Shown piece by piece: positions 44,441 to 57,115 of a stretch of 64,000 nt of DNA (its first letter is position 1; every line of letters begins with the position of its first letter). The position numbers and the translations under genes were made by a program. The DNA comes from Monocercomonoides exilis (taxonomy: Eukaryota > Preaxostyla > Oxymonadida > Polymastigidae): contig LSRY02000044.1 of assembly GCA_001643675.2 (NCBI GenBank), positions 124,001 through 188,000 of the forward strand. The letters run 5' to 3'. The notes under the pieces were generated by a model that was given only the letters and a program-made list of their open reading frames with translations, did not search any database and was not told where the DNA came from.

Positions 44441-45600
44441 AAAAACATGCTAGGGGAGAATTTTTTGCACTAGCTGTATGTGTGATCTTTTTTGATATCA
44501 TAAAAAAGATCAAAATTAAAAAAAGAATAAAATTATGGTTTTTTTGAAAAAATGATTTTTTCACTAAATTGAAATTTATAATGATACAATTTGTCAATTA
44601 TTTTTATTCCTTCTTGATTTCAGCCTTTTCATTTTTTGAATCAATAATTTGATGAATAAGTGCATTTTTTTTTTTTGAAAATTATCAGTTTATTCATAAA
44701 AATAATAACGTGAATGAAATTTCAAATTGATAACCTGGCAACCATGAGCATATTTCAAGAATGATAAACAATTTAGAAAATTAATTTATTGGTTTGAGTC
44801 TTTTTTGTAATGGATTCTATGATCATCAGATTTGAAAGAACGGAATATCCATTCACAAGTTGAGAAATCCATGAGTGAACATTACCTGCAGAGCTAGGAA
44901 TATTATTTCCTGTGGAAACAACAAGAAATGGTGGAGTTGATACAATTTTGAAATTCTATCTGATGATTTTTGGAAATTGAATGGCCAAGGGGAATGCAAC
45001 AATTTCATCAATTACACAAAAAGACATAATGTATGTATTTTATATTGTTCTATTGATTGTGAAGATATTTCCGTCTGTATCCTCTTCAAAGTGCAGGAAT
45101 GTGAGTTATTGTTGAAATGGCCAATCTCCACTTTATGGAGCAATACGATGAAGATGGAGCAGATTGTTGTATAGCCATTGGGAAATAAATGAAGTTACGG
45201 AAGATACATGACTTTTATTTGGAACAAGAGATGAAAACAAATTCAACTTTCATGTTATAAAATGGAGACAAAAAGTGGATGGAATTCAGTGAAGGACAAA
45301 ATCTGCACAAAATTATATAGAATTTTGGAGCATAAGGCAAGGGAGAAGCTTTTTTGGCAAGGAAAGTGGCTGGCAATATCGAGGGAAAGATATTTCTTGC
45401 GAACAAAAACTTAGAAAACAATGCAAAGCAATGAGAGTGGAGATCAGGGACATCAATGGGAGTTAAACAGCTGTTGCTGCCGTTGGAAAGATGCATGTAT
45501 GTTTTGTGGAATATGCGCAGAGAAGCAAGACTTTCCAAAAATTCGTGCTTAAATGAAAAAAAGAATGATTTGTGACAAAAGCATCAGTCTCGGCCTGTGT
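44441..45600. other. Decayed coding-like fragments of unknown origin
   Basis: On the minus strand at about 44770-44960 a frame reads STPPFLVVSTGNNIPSSAGN and continues protein-like. On the plus strand at about 45115-45175 another reads NLHFMEQYDEDGADCCIAIG. Neither extends, and stops break them, so these look like gene debris. The segment 44480-44545 (TTTTTTGATATCATAAAAAA and flanks) recurs at 58065-58130. Confidence 0.35.
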
Positions 45601-45860
45601 TCCTGCAAGAATGGCAAGACAAGTGAAGCACCCTGCAGCTGTTACCGTTCTTTAACCTTCACCGAGCTGCTACAAGGGCGAGTGGAAAGCTTGGCGTTAT
45701 GTTGCCATGGGCAGTAATACAGCAATTTGAGTTGGGAATTATCATCTTCCCGTCTCCATCAACGGTATTTCGACTTCTGCTGGCAAAGTTCAGTATGTTT
45801 TGAGGCTCTGTTCGGCTGCTAATATAGGGTTGGGCTGTTTTGCTACAGTTGTTGCGGGCG

Positions 45861-47756
45861 ATGGCAACAATGCGACTTTGTCATACCTGCCGCCAACTGC
45901 AACAGGCGGACCAGCCTTTTTCTTCTTCTTCCTCTTCCTCTTCCTCTTCCTCTTCCTCTTCTTCTCTTAACAGCTCCACCAGCAAATCTCGTCCAATCAT
46001 CAAGCCTGCCTCTTCTCCTCCTCCCATTTCTCGCTCTTCCAATCAGCATACATCTCCTTCTTTGGAGTCTTCTCCTTCTTATTCTCCTCCTCTCTCTTCT
46101 ATTTCTGCTCCTTCCTTTTCTTCTTTTCCTTCTTCTTCTTCTTCTCCCTCTCCCTCTTCCTCTTCCTCTTCCTCTTCCTCTCCTTCTCCTTCTTCCTCTC
46201 CTTCTTCTTCCTCTTCTTTCATTCCAGTCATACCAAAATCAAAGACTAAGCCACCTGCTTTGGGAAAGATGCTGATTAGACGTTCATCTGCTCCTTGTTT
46301 TGTTCTTCGTTCGTCAAACTCCTCATCCTCATCCTCTTCTTCCTCATCTTCCTCCTCTTCTTCCTCTTCTGAGATCACACCGAATACTTTGGAAACGCCT
46401 CGTTCCCACCTTCGCCAAAGCAGCCATCTGAAGCTGTCATTGAACAAGCAATCAACGTCAAATGCAAATGTTTCTGGATTGTCAGAAGGGAAAGAGCAAG
46501 AGAGAGGAAGAATGCTCAGCAGAAGGCAGAGGGAGATGCAGGAGATTGTGCAGAGCAGCAGAAGTCGGTCGAGAAGAAGAAGAAGAGAAAGAAGAGAAAA
46601 CGAAAGGAACAAGAGGAACATTAAGAGCTATGACTGCAGAAGGAGGAAAGGCAGAAGAGAGAATAGGAAATATAACAGGAAAGGTGAGGAAGAAGAGAAA
46701 GAGGAAGATGAAGATGGCATTGAAGAAATCATCAACTTCGATGCTGATGAAGTTGAATTCGATGATTTCTTTGAGGAAGAAGAAGAGAAAGAGAGGAGAA
46801 AGAAAGAAAATGGCTCAAAAGGCGAAGGAGCTTCTTTGAAAGAAAAGAGAGACAAAAGGAAGACAAACCAAAAAAATCAAAAGAACAACAAGAAGAAAAC
46901 GGAGCGAAGATGTTTGAGTGAAGATCCTTCTTCAGCAAACAGCAATTTCTACAACGAAAGCAACGAAGAGAAAGGCGGAAGCGACAACAGCAAGAGGAGC
47001 AAAAACAGAGATTCCGATGAATGTGCAGATGAATATGAGGAAGACTTATTCAGCGATGGAGAGGACTCTTCATTGAACTGCTTCGGAGGAGATGTCTGCT
47101 CGTTGTGTGATGCAGACTAATTGAGAAGACTTTCTCTGAATGATCAAGTCTCGAAATCAATGCATCCGTTTTTTGGATCACCTGGTTTGAAAAACGCTTC
47201 AGGATTTGCTTTTCCTGCTTCTTCTTATTCTCCCTCTTCTTCTTCGTTTGCTCCTTCTTCTCCAACTTCATCCAATATGTTTCCTTCTTCTTCTTCTTCT
47301 TTCTCGCCTCGCGTTTCATTTTTGCCTTCATCTTCGACTTCTCCTTCTTCAGCATTAAATAATCCAATCTATCAACCAAATTACGTTTTGTCTTCTTCTC
47401 TTCCTCATTCTTCTCTGCTTCTTTCCTCTTCTCATCAAGACACAACATCTTCTTTATCCAACACTTATGCTTCAAATCATTCACACAAACGCACAATTTC
47501 CATTGCTCCTCTCTTATCAACTTCATCTTCACCTTCTTCTTCCTCATCCTTCTCTTCTTCTTCTTCTGGTAATCAACTTAGTTCTTTTTCTTCATTCTCC
47601 CCCTCTTCATCTCACATTTCACCTTCAACGCATCAGAATATTTCATCATCATCATCATCGTCTTCTTCTTCTTCTTCTCCTTCTCCTTTTCCTTCTCCTT
47701 CTCCTTTTCCTTCTTCTTCTCCTTCTCCTTCTCCGTCTTCTTCGCGATTTTGTTAA
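45861..47756 (+). CDS. Ser-rich disordered protein with an in-frame TAA
   Basis: ATG 45861 opens MATMRLCHTC, then poly-Ser tracts (TCTTCC-type repeats), an Arg-rich segment (SRSRSRRRRRERRENERNKR), a Glu/Asp cluster (INFDADEVEFDDFFEEEEEK) and a Lys-rich part, ending CSLCDAD-TAA at 47118-47120 (419 residues). The same frame then stays open for 211 more codons (SLNDQVSKSMHPFFGSPGLK, Ser/Pro-rich) to TAA 47754-47756, without an ATG near its start. The simplest readings are a nonsense mutation in a longer gene or a stop followed by old coding sequence. No domain is recognised. Coding is supported by protein-like non-repetitive segments, but low complexity limits confidence. Confidence 0.5.
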
Positions 47757-48440
47757 CTTATTTTCATCGTCTTCATTTCTGTGCTCTTTTTGATTGTTGC
47801 AGTGTCGCAGGAACTGTGGAGAGTATTTCTGAGTTCAGAAAATAGGCGGGATGAGATATCATCAACTTTTATCCTCTGCTATTGCAGTCTCCTCTGCTTG
47901 AATATCATTTTTTACTAGAGAATGAAGCATTTTGCTCGATGCATCTATTGGTGTTTGCGCGCAGTGGATGCTGCTCATCAAAAGAGAGTTTGGATTTGGC
48001 TTGGTGGAGGCGAGGCAGACGAGGAAGATGAGGAAGACGAGGAAGACGAGGAAGACGAGGCAGACGAGGAAGATGAGGCATAGGAAGGAGTAGAAAAGCA
48101 TAAATGGAGACTGTTTTGAAGAGAGATTGAGGAGAGAGAAGCAGAAACATGAACAAGAGAAGCTTTTTGGTGAAACTGCGGAAATAGTTAGGATTATTAC
48201 TTTATCTGCTGGTATTTCCGGAGACTTCAGAAAGATTTGAGAGGAAAACGGAAGAGGGAGAAGGAGGGCATGCTGCAGAAGAGGAAGGGATGGATTGAAT
48301 AAGGTGAAAAGAGAAGAGAGTGTTGCGAGATTGAAATGGGGGAAATGAGGGAATAACAGAAGAGGTCGAAGAAGAATCTCTCTTTGGTGAGTTGAGGGAG
48401 ACGCTACAAATTTGAGGCATATTTTGAATGTGTGTGATAC

Positions 48441-48504
<64 letters not shown>

Positions 48505-49215
48505 GTTTTTTTAATTTTTTGAAACATCAATTTAATTTATTTATTATTTTTTTTTTCAAATAACAATTTATTTATATTTATATTTATATTTTTATTTTTC
48601 AGGTATTATGATTATCGCTGGGATAATGCGAATGCAAGCACATGCATTGCAAAAAGATTGCAGAAGGAGACGAATAAAGGGTATGTAGATGAATGAGCAA
48701 GAGGAAATCAACGAAATTGATGGAAGAGGAGGGAATTAATGATCTTTGCAGCGATTTGAAAAGAAGGAGATGTGATAAAAGAAAAATCAGAAAATTGAAG
48801 AAATGGTTGAAGAAGATATTTGACAAGAATTTGAGGAGAAAAAGAGGAAGAGGCGAAAGATGAAGCGGAAGATTTCAAAAAGAAGATGGTACAGAGTTTT
48901 TCATATTTCATATTATATTTTTAAAATTTTTAATATACATATCTTTTAATTATTTTTTTTTTTGTATTTTTGTATTTTTATTTTTGTATTGTTGAATATC
49001 TTTCAAAAATAATAATAGGGGCTTTTGCGCGAACATTCAAAATCGATGAAAGAAAAAGGATTTTTGAAAACAAGCAGAAGATTGCAACAGAAGAAAAAGG
49101 GATATGGGGAAAGCAGACGATGAAGAAGGGGCAAAATGCAGGAAAAGGGATATGGCCACGTTGAGGCATTTTCAACATGGCCCCAAGAGGAAAGGAGAAG
49201 AGAAGGAGGCAAAAA
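47757..49215. other. Low-complexity and AT-rich region, possible gene debris
   Basis: A short plus frame at 47922-48087 reads HFARCIYWCLRAVDAAHQKR and ends in an Asp/Glu run encoded by GAGGAAGAC repeats. It may be a remnant. The minus-strand frames here are repeat-driven. The rest is CTTT and AT-rich repeats. Confidence 0.45.
48441..48503. repeat. (CTTT)n microsatellite, about 16 units
   Basis: An uninterrupted tetranucleotide run of about 63 bp. It forces the Lys/Glu/Arg repeat seen in the opposite-strand frame, which is therefore not a gene. Confidence 0.95.
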
Positions 49216-49217
49216 AG

Positions 49218-50645
49218 GAAGTGTTTCGACATGCGAATCTCTTATCTCATCTTCAGCCGCATTCCTCTCATCACCCTCAATGCCACTTGTATCTCTCTCT
49301 CCTGACATTTTCAACATCTCAACAGCAAATGATGCATGTTCGCCTTCAACCACTTCCTCATCCCAAACCTCATGTATGATATACCACTGCTCATTTTCGT
49401 CTGTTTGTGATGCGTATGATGGAGGGATTGTTCATTCCCTCAACAATCCATTGTCCTCTTTGACAGCCTCAAACACCTCATTCGTTGGGTGTTGTCGAAC
49501 AAGAAATGTTGAATGCACTGGAACTGCAGATAATAAATTAAAGCCAGATAGGCAGAACACAACAGCCAATGGAGCAAACTCATTTATTTGGTGCGAATGG
49601 AACGGATCGAAGACAACAGGAACAAGCGACTCGTATGCTGATGGAATATCGAGTGGAGGGGCAATCTGCATGTATAATCTCAATTCTGGAGAACTTTCGG
49701 TTTCGCATTGCGCATTCAATGAATGTGTTGCGTATTACGCAGGCGGAGGCATAAATTGCTACAACATCAAATCGGTTGATATTGCAAATAACACATTCAA
49801 TGCATGCACTGCTCAAACATGGATTGGAGGAGAAATGTGCATATATGTAATTTCATCGTGTGTTCGGATCAGCGGATGCGAATTTCAAAATTGCAAAGCA
49901 AATAATGGTGGAGGAGGTCTTCATCTTAATAATTTTCAGGTTTCAGAAGGATGCATTCCAACAGAAAATGGAGAAGGGGAGAGTGCGTGTGTGTATGACT
50001 GCAGTTTCACTTCATGTTCACTTGCAAGCACAGGCGGTGGAGGCATGTACTGTAAAAATGTTCCCAATAAATTCAAAATGAGGAGCATTCAGTTTATTTC
50101 ATGCTCAGCATCGGCACGTGGAGGGGGTTTGAGATTGCATCCATTAAGACAAACATCACAAAAAGATGTAATTTATTGTTATTTTTTGTTTTTTCACGAA
50201 TGCAAATGCTCTGCAGCCACTCCATATGGGTGTGATGTGATGTATTATGATCGCTACAATCTTTTCTTATCTTCAGACAATCCATTCTATGAATGTTACA
50301 CCACAAACTCAGATGAGAAGAGAGTATGTTATGGATATAATTATACGGATTCCAAGGGTTGGACATATGATCAGACATCAAAAAAGGATTGGCTGAAGAG
50401 AGGGATTCTCAATCGATTTGTGGCTGTGAGTGGAGGAAATGCAGAAGAGTTGTGCGGATTGGATGAGTCAAGTGCATGCAGAACCATTGGCGTTGCAGTT
50501 GAAAAGAGCGTGATCCAGGTGAGTCTGTCAGTCACACTGATGGAAGGGAATCACACAAGCAAGACAACAACAATCGTTATTGGGACAAAGGAGATTTCAG
50601 TTATTGGGAAAGGGAGGACGGAGAGTTTAATTGGAACAGGAGCTG
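49218..50645 (+). pseudogene. Truncated beta-helix surface-protein copy
   Basis: The frame (open 49136-50812) matches the 14312-21263 gene from SVSTCESLISS through CSFSSVCDAYDGGIVHSLNN, SGGAICMYN, AGGGINCYN, SGCEFQNCKA and GGGGMYCKN to KEISVIGKGRTESLIGTG. After that the homology stops abruptly and unrelated sequence follows to a stop at 50812. It has no signal peptide, no second half of the ectodomain, no membrane span and no kinase-like tail. Its internal frame is intact for about 475 codons, so it is a 5'- and 3'-truncated copy rather than a randomly decayed one. Confidence 0.8.
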
Positions 50646-50889
50646 TTTTCCCTTTATTCAACAATTTTCATCTTTTTCGTCTTCTTCCTATTTTTCATCA
50701 GCTTCATCGCCAATTTTTAAGATTTTTGTCTGTTGGAGTTATTCAGCTGAAATCAGAACCTAGGATTGGAAATGGGAGATTTTTGGAAGCCGAAGAAAAG
50801 GAATTATGTTAGAAATGAGATGGACAGCGGAAATAGGTCAGATGGGCTTTGTGAACAGAAAGGAAAAGTGCCTTGAGAGATACAAGAAG

Positions 50890-50972
50890 AAGGAAAAGAG
50901 GAAGAGGAAGAGGAAGAGGAAGAGGAAGAGGAAGAGGAAGAGGAAGAGGAAGAGGAAAAGGAAGAGGAAAAA
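50890..50972. repeat. (AGGAAG)n repeat tract
   Basis: About 13 hexamer units follow directly after the truncated surface-gene copy. Frames on both strands here only reflect the repeat. Confidence 0.9.
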
Positions 50973-52097
50973 AGCGAAAATTAGAAGTCAAGGAAGAAGG
51001 ATATGATAATAACAATGAATCATATCTATTGCTGTTACATTTTGAATGCAACAAAAGAGGTAACATTTTCTGAGGATCTGAAGAAGCTTCCTTTTCTCAA
51101 TTAAGTGGAAGCAAAAACCGAAGATAAGAAACATACGATCTTCTTCTCTTCGTCTCCAACACCAATTGAAATGAGGGGAACATTAGCAGTAGAATCAAAA
51201 TAAAAGTAATCATTTCTTTTTTCATCATCAAAAAAGATCGAAGATGGAAAAAGGAACGGAAGTGACAATGATGAAGTGGATGAAGAAACATTTGCAAATT
51301 GTCCGACACGAGGATGCATGTCTCAGGAGAGATGTTTGCAGTTTGCACAAGTTGTGAACGCTTTCTATTCTGAAAGAAGCTATGTGAATTCTTTTGTGCA
51401 ACGAAAATCCTGAAGACAGCTGCGTACTGTGCTCTTCATGTGGCAAAAATGGATGCTGCTCCCAAAATTGCTTAATCATCCATCCCTCATGCTTGCCATC
51501 TCTGTATTCCTTGTTTCACACGACCGCTTACATAGCTGTTCGCAAATCTTGTCATTCATGATAGTCTGGTAATCCGAGAGCCGACCTTCAAACAACTTCC
51601 AGCATATTCTGCTTCTCCATTTTCGAAGCGTGCTTTTGCATTGAGAGTTCTGTCGGCAGATGCTATTTGCGTTTATATTTCAAGAGAGGTGAACAAATAC
51701 TCACGAGGCATTTGACTCCTTTTCCCAATCCTGGTTCCATTCGAAACAGATCGTCGAAAATTCCTCTTTTCAATAATCGCGTTCTTCCTTCTTCAAGCAC
51801 TACATTTTTATTTTTGAAGTATCACAGTTTCATGTATTTCACTCAAAATTTTCTCATCCTCTTATTCTCCTATTTTTCATTAACCTTTTTTGGAAAGAGT
51901 GTTTTCAAAAAGTGATTCAAGAAAATGAACTTCTTTTATCCACTGTTCCCGTGGAGTGTTGTGAGAAATAATCCTTTCATATCAAAAACAACTACCAATT
52001 TCTTCTCCAGCTGCTGATTTCATTAATCCTTCTGAAAGAACAAATATTCATTTACGTTCATTGTTATTGAATAACAATGATTCCGTATTGATCAATA
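50973..52097. other. Probable decayed gene fragments
   Basis: Pieces such as KMEKGTEVTMMKWMKKHLQI (about 51243) and KRAFALRVLSADAICVYI (about 51630) read like protein in separate frames, but stops interrupt them. No family is recognised. Confidence 0.35.
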
Positions 52098-52925
52098 CAC
52101 CAAAAATTATTCAAAATCGAAAAACTTTAATTCAAAATCGAAAAAGTTTAAAACAACATCGAAAAACTTTAATTCAAGATCGAAAATTATTATTCAAGAT
52201 CGAAAAAGTTTAATTCAAGATCGAAAAAGTTTAATTCGAAATCGAAAATATTTAATTCAACATCGAAAATGTTTAATTCGAAATCGAAAAAGAAGATAAT
52301 TTGTTCAGAATTTCAATTAAAGTCAAAACCAAAAAAGTTTTATTGAAACAAATATTAGTAGGAACAAATGTTTATTTATTGGAAATGTTTTTCTTTCGTT
52401 TTCAACAACTGTTTTCTACGATACAGACTGATATCAATCGATTCTTTTCTCATTTTGAAGATTGAAAATGTAATATTTTATCAGCTTCCAATGCAATAAA
52501 TGAAATTCAAAACATTTCTAATTCGATAAATGAGATATATTTCTGTCTTTTTGCGCACAAAACAAGATCATGAACTATCCTATCACTTAAATTTTTCAAG
52601 AAAATACTCACTATCTCCTGAGCACATGTGAAGAATAAAAAAATATTCAATTTTTATATATTCACGCTATTGAAAACAATCAAACACAAAATAAAACATC
52701 AAAAAATATTTTTGTAATTGAAATTGACAAATTTCTCAGATCAATAACTGAAAGAAAAGAAACTGACATGAGTATGAATTTTAAAATTTTTTTCAAATTT
52801 TTTGATGATGAAGAATTTTCGATGTTGAATTAAATATTTTCGATTTCGAATTAAACTTTTTCGATTTCGAATTAAAGTTTTTCGATTTTGAATTAAACTT
52901 TTTCGATGTTGAATAAATTTTGGTG
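52098..52925 (+). mobile_element. MITE copy A, complete, TA-flanked
   Basis: 828 bp starting CACCAAAAATTATTCAAAAT and ending GAATAAATTTTGGTG, with TA on both sides. The left arm contains about nine tandem, slightly varied units of the ATTCAANATCGAAAAA type; the right arm has about five in inverse order. The interior (52290-52600) matches copies B and C near 28-29 kb. No coding capacity. The TA flanks point to Tc1/mariner-type mobilisation. Confidence 0.85.
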
Positions 52926-53112
52926 TAATTGTCAAAATCAGAAAAATGCATTTCAATTGTACTGCTTCCTCAGTTGGATGCAAAAATTATATTTTATAAA
53001 ATTTTCAAATCAGAATTTGTTTTAATTAATTTCTAGAGGATATTTATTTATTATCTTTTTGCTTTTCTTCAAAGAAAAAAATCTTTTATCCCATAAGAAG
53101 GCTGCAATTATA

Positions 53113-56100
53113 ATGAATTTTTCAACATCAAATTTTCAACGATCAACTCTTCATTCAAGAGCAGATGTTTTGTGGGCAGAGGTTGAGCGCATTGGGGGAA
53201 AGGACAAAATGGAACTGTTGCTTTATATCCTCACAAGGTACCGCCGCGCAGCATCCTTTGCGGAAGAAGTGAAAAAGAGGATAAATGGTGTGGTTCTTTA
53301 TTTTTTTGATTTCAAAATTATGTGAAAATTCATTTATATGCACTTTTATAATGATTTGGGACAAAATATTTGACTTCAGGCATTTTCATTGAAAAAATAT
53401 GCACTTTTCATTAACTTTTTGAGATCAAAAAACAAAATAAAAATGGGTCCATTTTTTGACATTCGTGAAATGTTGGAAAATTTTTTGTTTTTATTTCAAC
53501 GGCACCTGTTTACGGATATGAAAATCAAATTTTTTTGAAATCTAAGAAAGTTTGGTAATGTTATTAGAAAAACAATTTTTTCATGCTTTGTGCATAAAAA
53601 GCTTGAAAGTCCGTATTTTCCTCCATTTGTTTTTATTTTTATTAAATGCAAATGTCAAAAATAGGAGAGTATCATGAACTACTTGAAGAGCTAGCAACAG
53701 CCTACAATAACGCCTCAGTTCACACTCAAACGACAATGTTGCAAGCTTTATCAAAACATCACAATTGTGATCGTTTGCTTTCCTTTGGGTATGACGTGAC
53801 CCAAGGAAAAATAAAACAAGCAAAGTAAACGAGAAAAAAAAAACCAAGACGAAATAAAAATCCCCATATCTCCAAAAATTCTTTCATGTTGAAAAGGTAT
53901 TTGGTTTTCATTCATTTCATTTCTATGATTGTGTCTGATTTTTATTTTCTAAAGGCTTGAATTATTCAGATAGGTGCGTGGGGAATGAATGGATGAAAAA
54001 CCATTCATCAGAAATTTCATCATCAATTACGAAAAAGAAAAAGCAAAAATATGAAAAATATGAAGAGAGCTTGGACGAAGAAATTTGGAATAAAGAAATC
54101 AAGATAAAGCCGGAACTCGATTTGAAACCCAAATTACATATTAACATTACGAAATCGGAAATAGATCATCATGTCACTCACATAAAAGATAATAAACTGA
54201 ATCAACATGTTAACTCATTGACTGATCAGTCAAAAAATGTCAACAGAAAATCCTCAACATCCAGCAATTTATCAGTCAAGAACCAAAATTTTGATGACGG
54301 AAATCTTCTTCATGCTCCTCCTTCGCCTACACTTGTGAAGCCTCATGAACTTCGATATTTTTTAGAAAAGAATTTGAAACATCAAAATGCTCAGACATTA
54401 GAAATCAAAAAATTAGATCATTTAATTAGAACGGATTCGTCCAGTTCAAAATTAATGCTTCATCACGATGTTCAAGAAGAAAGATATTTCAATCCTGCAT
54501 CAACGTCTTCATTCGTCTCACCAATTCTTATTCAAAAGGTCACTAAAAATACAGAATCATCACAAGAAAATAAAACCTGTTTTCGGAGTGATACTCATTT
54601 TGATACAATGAACTCATATATCAGCAAAAAAGTCAAAAATTCAAAGGAAAGGAACGAAAACTGTGGAATAAAAACTAATAAATCAATTGCAATCAAAGAG
54701 CAGGCAATAGTTAATAGCGATCATTTCATCACCAAAAAGTTGGGGCTAAGGAATTCAGTGAACACTTGTTACCTTTCATCTATTCTTCAATGTTTATCTA
54801 CAGTTATGCATTCCCGTATAATAAAGTTAAATAACAACATGAGAAGTGGAATTTCTGCAGAGTTGATAAACGTTTGTAATGAGCTCATCTGCAATCACTC
54901 ACTTATTTCATCTTGGACATCAGAATTAATTGATATGTGGGACATTTTGTTTTCGCGAGGCAAAAGACCGCAGCAAAATGTTTGTGAAGCATTTGATCAT
55001 TTAATGGAAATGCTTTTGAAAGACGATTTGGTTGACAAACAATTTACGAGCGTAGATGGGTTTATTTTCAAGAAATGTTTGAAATGCGGTACTTTGTCGT
55101 CTAGCAATTTAGGTTTTTCTAATTATGTGGGGCAAAATATTTTGCTTCAAGCATTTTCATTGAAAAATTATGCACATTTCATTGAATTTTTTTCATTAAA
55201 AAATATTATAAAAATGTGTTAATTTTTTGACATTAAAGAAATATTGGAAAACTTAATGTTTTGATTTCAATGAAACCTATTTTCAGATATGAAAATCAAA
55301 TTTATTTCAAAATTTGATTAAGTCTAATAATGTTATGAGCGTTATAATTTTTCAATGCCTTGTGCAAAAAAAGCTTGAAAGTCCGTATTTTCCCCCATGT
55401 GATTATCAACAATGCTTCAATTTACACAGGATTCATCAATTTTTTTGCAAAAGAAAAAATGAGGCACCCAAACAGAGCGTTCTGTGAAATATGTCAGGAA
55501 AAGTGTGAATTTCAAAAATGGAATGTCATATCAAAATTTCCGAAACTATTAGGGATATCTCACGAATACAATTATTCTCCTAACGTCATTCCCCCAAAGA
55601 TGACAATTTTTGATTCGGATGAAAATAACTGTCAAACAGTTCACAAGTCGTGCAACGAACATTTTTCAAGAATCAATCCTTCAGTTAAATCAATGCAAAA
55701 TGCATGTTACAAGTTTATGGGACAAATTCTTTTCAAAAGAATAGACCAAAACCATGGCCACAACATATCATTTGTTCTTTCAAAGGATGGACCAAAAGAA
55801 TATAAAACTATCTGCAATGATGGTTGTACTCGTTCTGTGAGAAAAGAAGAATATAATTCCAGTTGGAAATCATTGTTCAATGAAGGATTTAGACCATCAT
55901 TTTCAATTTATTTAATTGAAGAATCTTCCACTCACATTAACAATTTGTTCAAAGGAGGAATTGATGATATATCATCAAATCCGTTAAAAAAATCAATTGA
56001 TTCTTCATCTCAACCGTTAGAAACTCAACAAACAATTTCTTCCAATCATCCAAATAATAAATCGAAAGACTGTGACTCTTCAAACATTTCATATTCATCA

Positions 56101-57110
56101 TCATCATCAATTCAATCTTCATTTCAACCAATAAGAAATTTCCGTCTCTCATCAACTGATAAAAATGGGAAATCGACAACTTCATTATTCTTTGATCATT
56201 ATCCAAATCCTTTCTATTCATCTGTTTCTTTTTTTTCAAATTCAGAAAAAGATTTATTATCCTCACGTACATCCTTTTCACCTCCTTCAAATCTCATTTC
56301 AACTTTGTCAACTTCTCCTTCTCAAAAGCTTAATTCCAAAAACAATCAGATTATCACCTCTGTTTATTCGGATGGAAATCCTTTGGTAGACAAGTCAATT
56401 TTGAAATATAAAACAAGGAGGGATTCTGAAACAACAAATGAAATCGAAGATGATTATAAAAGTGTTGTTAACCTATTTTATAAAGAAATCATTTCACCTT
56501 CCACTATTCACACTACCAGTCCACTCATCTCAAACAATGTTCAGATGCAGAATTACACTTCAACAAAAGGAAATGCTTCTTCAAAATCACCTCACTTATT
56601 TCTTTCGCCAAAAGTCAAAATGCTGTGCTCGATTCATTTCACCATTCGTTGCAATCAATTGAAAACTCATCGAATATCCTTTTTCATTCGAATTTTCCAG
56701 GCAATATTAATTCACATCACACAACTCATTCGTTTTGTTCGAGGAAACCATCATGTTCTTCCCTTGCATTATTTTCAAATGAAAACGACAATTCTTCAAA
56801 ACCAGCACTTAACAAATCAATTCACTTTGCACATCATGACAATAATAAGGCAATCAACTCTTCATCATCTTCATTTAAAAATGAAAAATCCTCAACTCTT
56901 CCATTCTCTTCCTCACTTGATTCAGCTACCAATTCTTCATCTGAACTCCGCAAAATCTCATCTGTTTCAAAAGGAGCTCAATTTTCATCAATCAATTGCA
57001 ACATTTTTTCCTCTGTTTCTAAAAACACATATTCAACTTTTCTTCAACAGAATTTGTTCACAAATTCAAGGCATATCCCACTAATTTTTTCTCCTGAGGA
57101 AAAAAGACTA
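53113..57110 (+). CDS. Ubiquitin-specific protease (peptidase C19), multi-exon, damaged 3' part
   Basis: Exons 53113-53287, 53665-53824, 53974-55112 and from 55430 join in frame. The Cys box is LGLRNSVNTCYLSSILQCLS; the usual Gly before Asn-Thr-Cys is Val, but the catalytic Cys is kept. A zinc-type CLKCGTL and CEICQEKC follow, then the His box (GHNISFVLSKDG), ICNDGCTRS and FSIYLIEE. It should remove ubiquitin from proteins. The N-terminal 400 residues are disordered and unrecognised; the C-terminal 400 are Ser-rich. Near 56620 the protein-like reading moves by one base (from LFLSPKVK to SQNAVLDSFHHS), which splits the Ser-rich tail. At about 57.1 kb it meets a transposase-like frame, so the true 3' end is unclear and may have been replaced by an insertion. 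Confidence 0.72.
53288..53664 (+). other. Intron 1 of the second USP gene, carrying an introner-like repeat
   Basis: Begins GTGTGG and ends AATAG. The part 53361-53633 is homologous to most of intron 3 (shared blocks GCATTTTCATTGAAAAA, TTTTTTGACATT, GATATGAAAATCAAATTT and GCTTGAAAGTCCGTATTTTC). Its ends are imperfect inverted repeats. Confidence 0.75.
55113..55429 (+). other. Intron 3 of the second USP gene, nearly filled by the same repeat
   Basis: Begins GTTTTTCT and ends ACACAG; splicing gives NLGFINFF. The repeat occupies about 55127-55401, leaving only 14 and 28 bp outside it. The outer ends GTGGGGCAAAATA and, inverted, ATGGGGGAAAATA form imperfect terminal repeats that also share TTCAAGC farther in. 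Confidence 0.75.
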
Positions 57111-57115
57111 ATATT

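Noticed and set aside
47862-48530. 222-codon minus-strand frame with Lys/Glu/Arg repeats
   Set aside because: Its start is generated by the CTTT microsatellite and the rest is Leu/Phe/Ser low complexity with no domain.
50806-51073. Arg/Lys-rich and Pro/Leu-rich frames over the AGGAAG repeat
   Set aside because: All frames over this hexamer tract are open by repetition alone.
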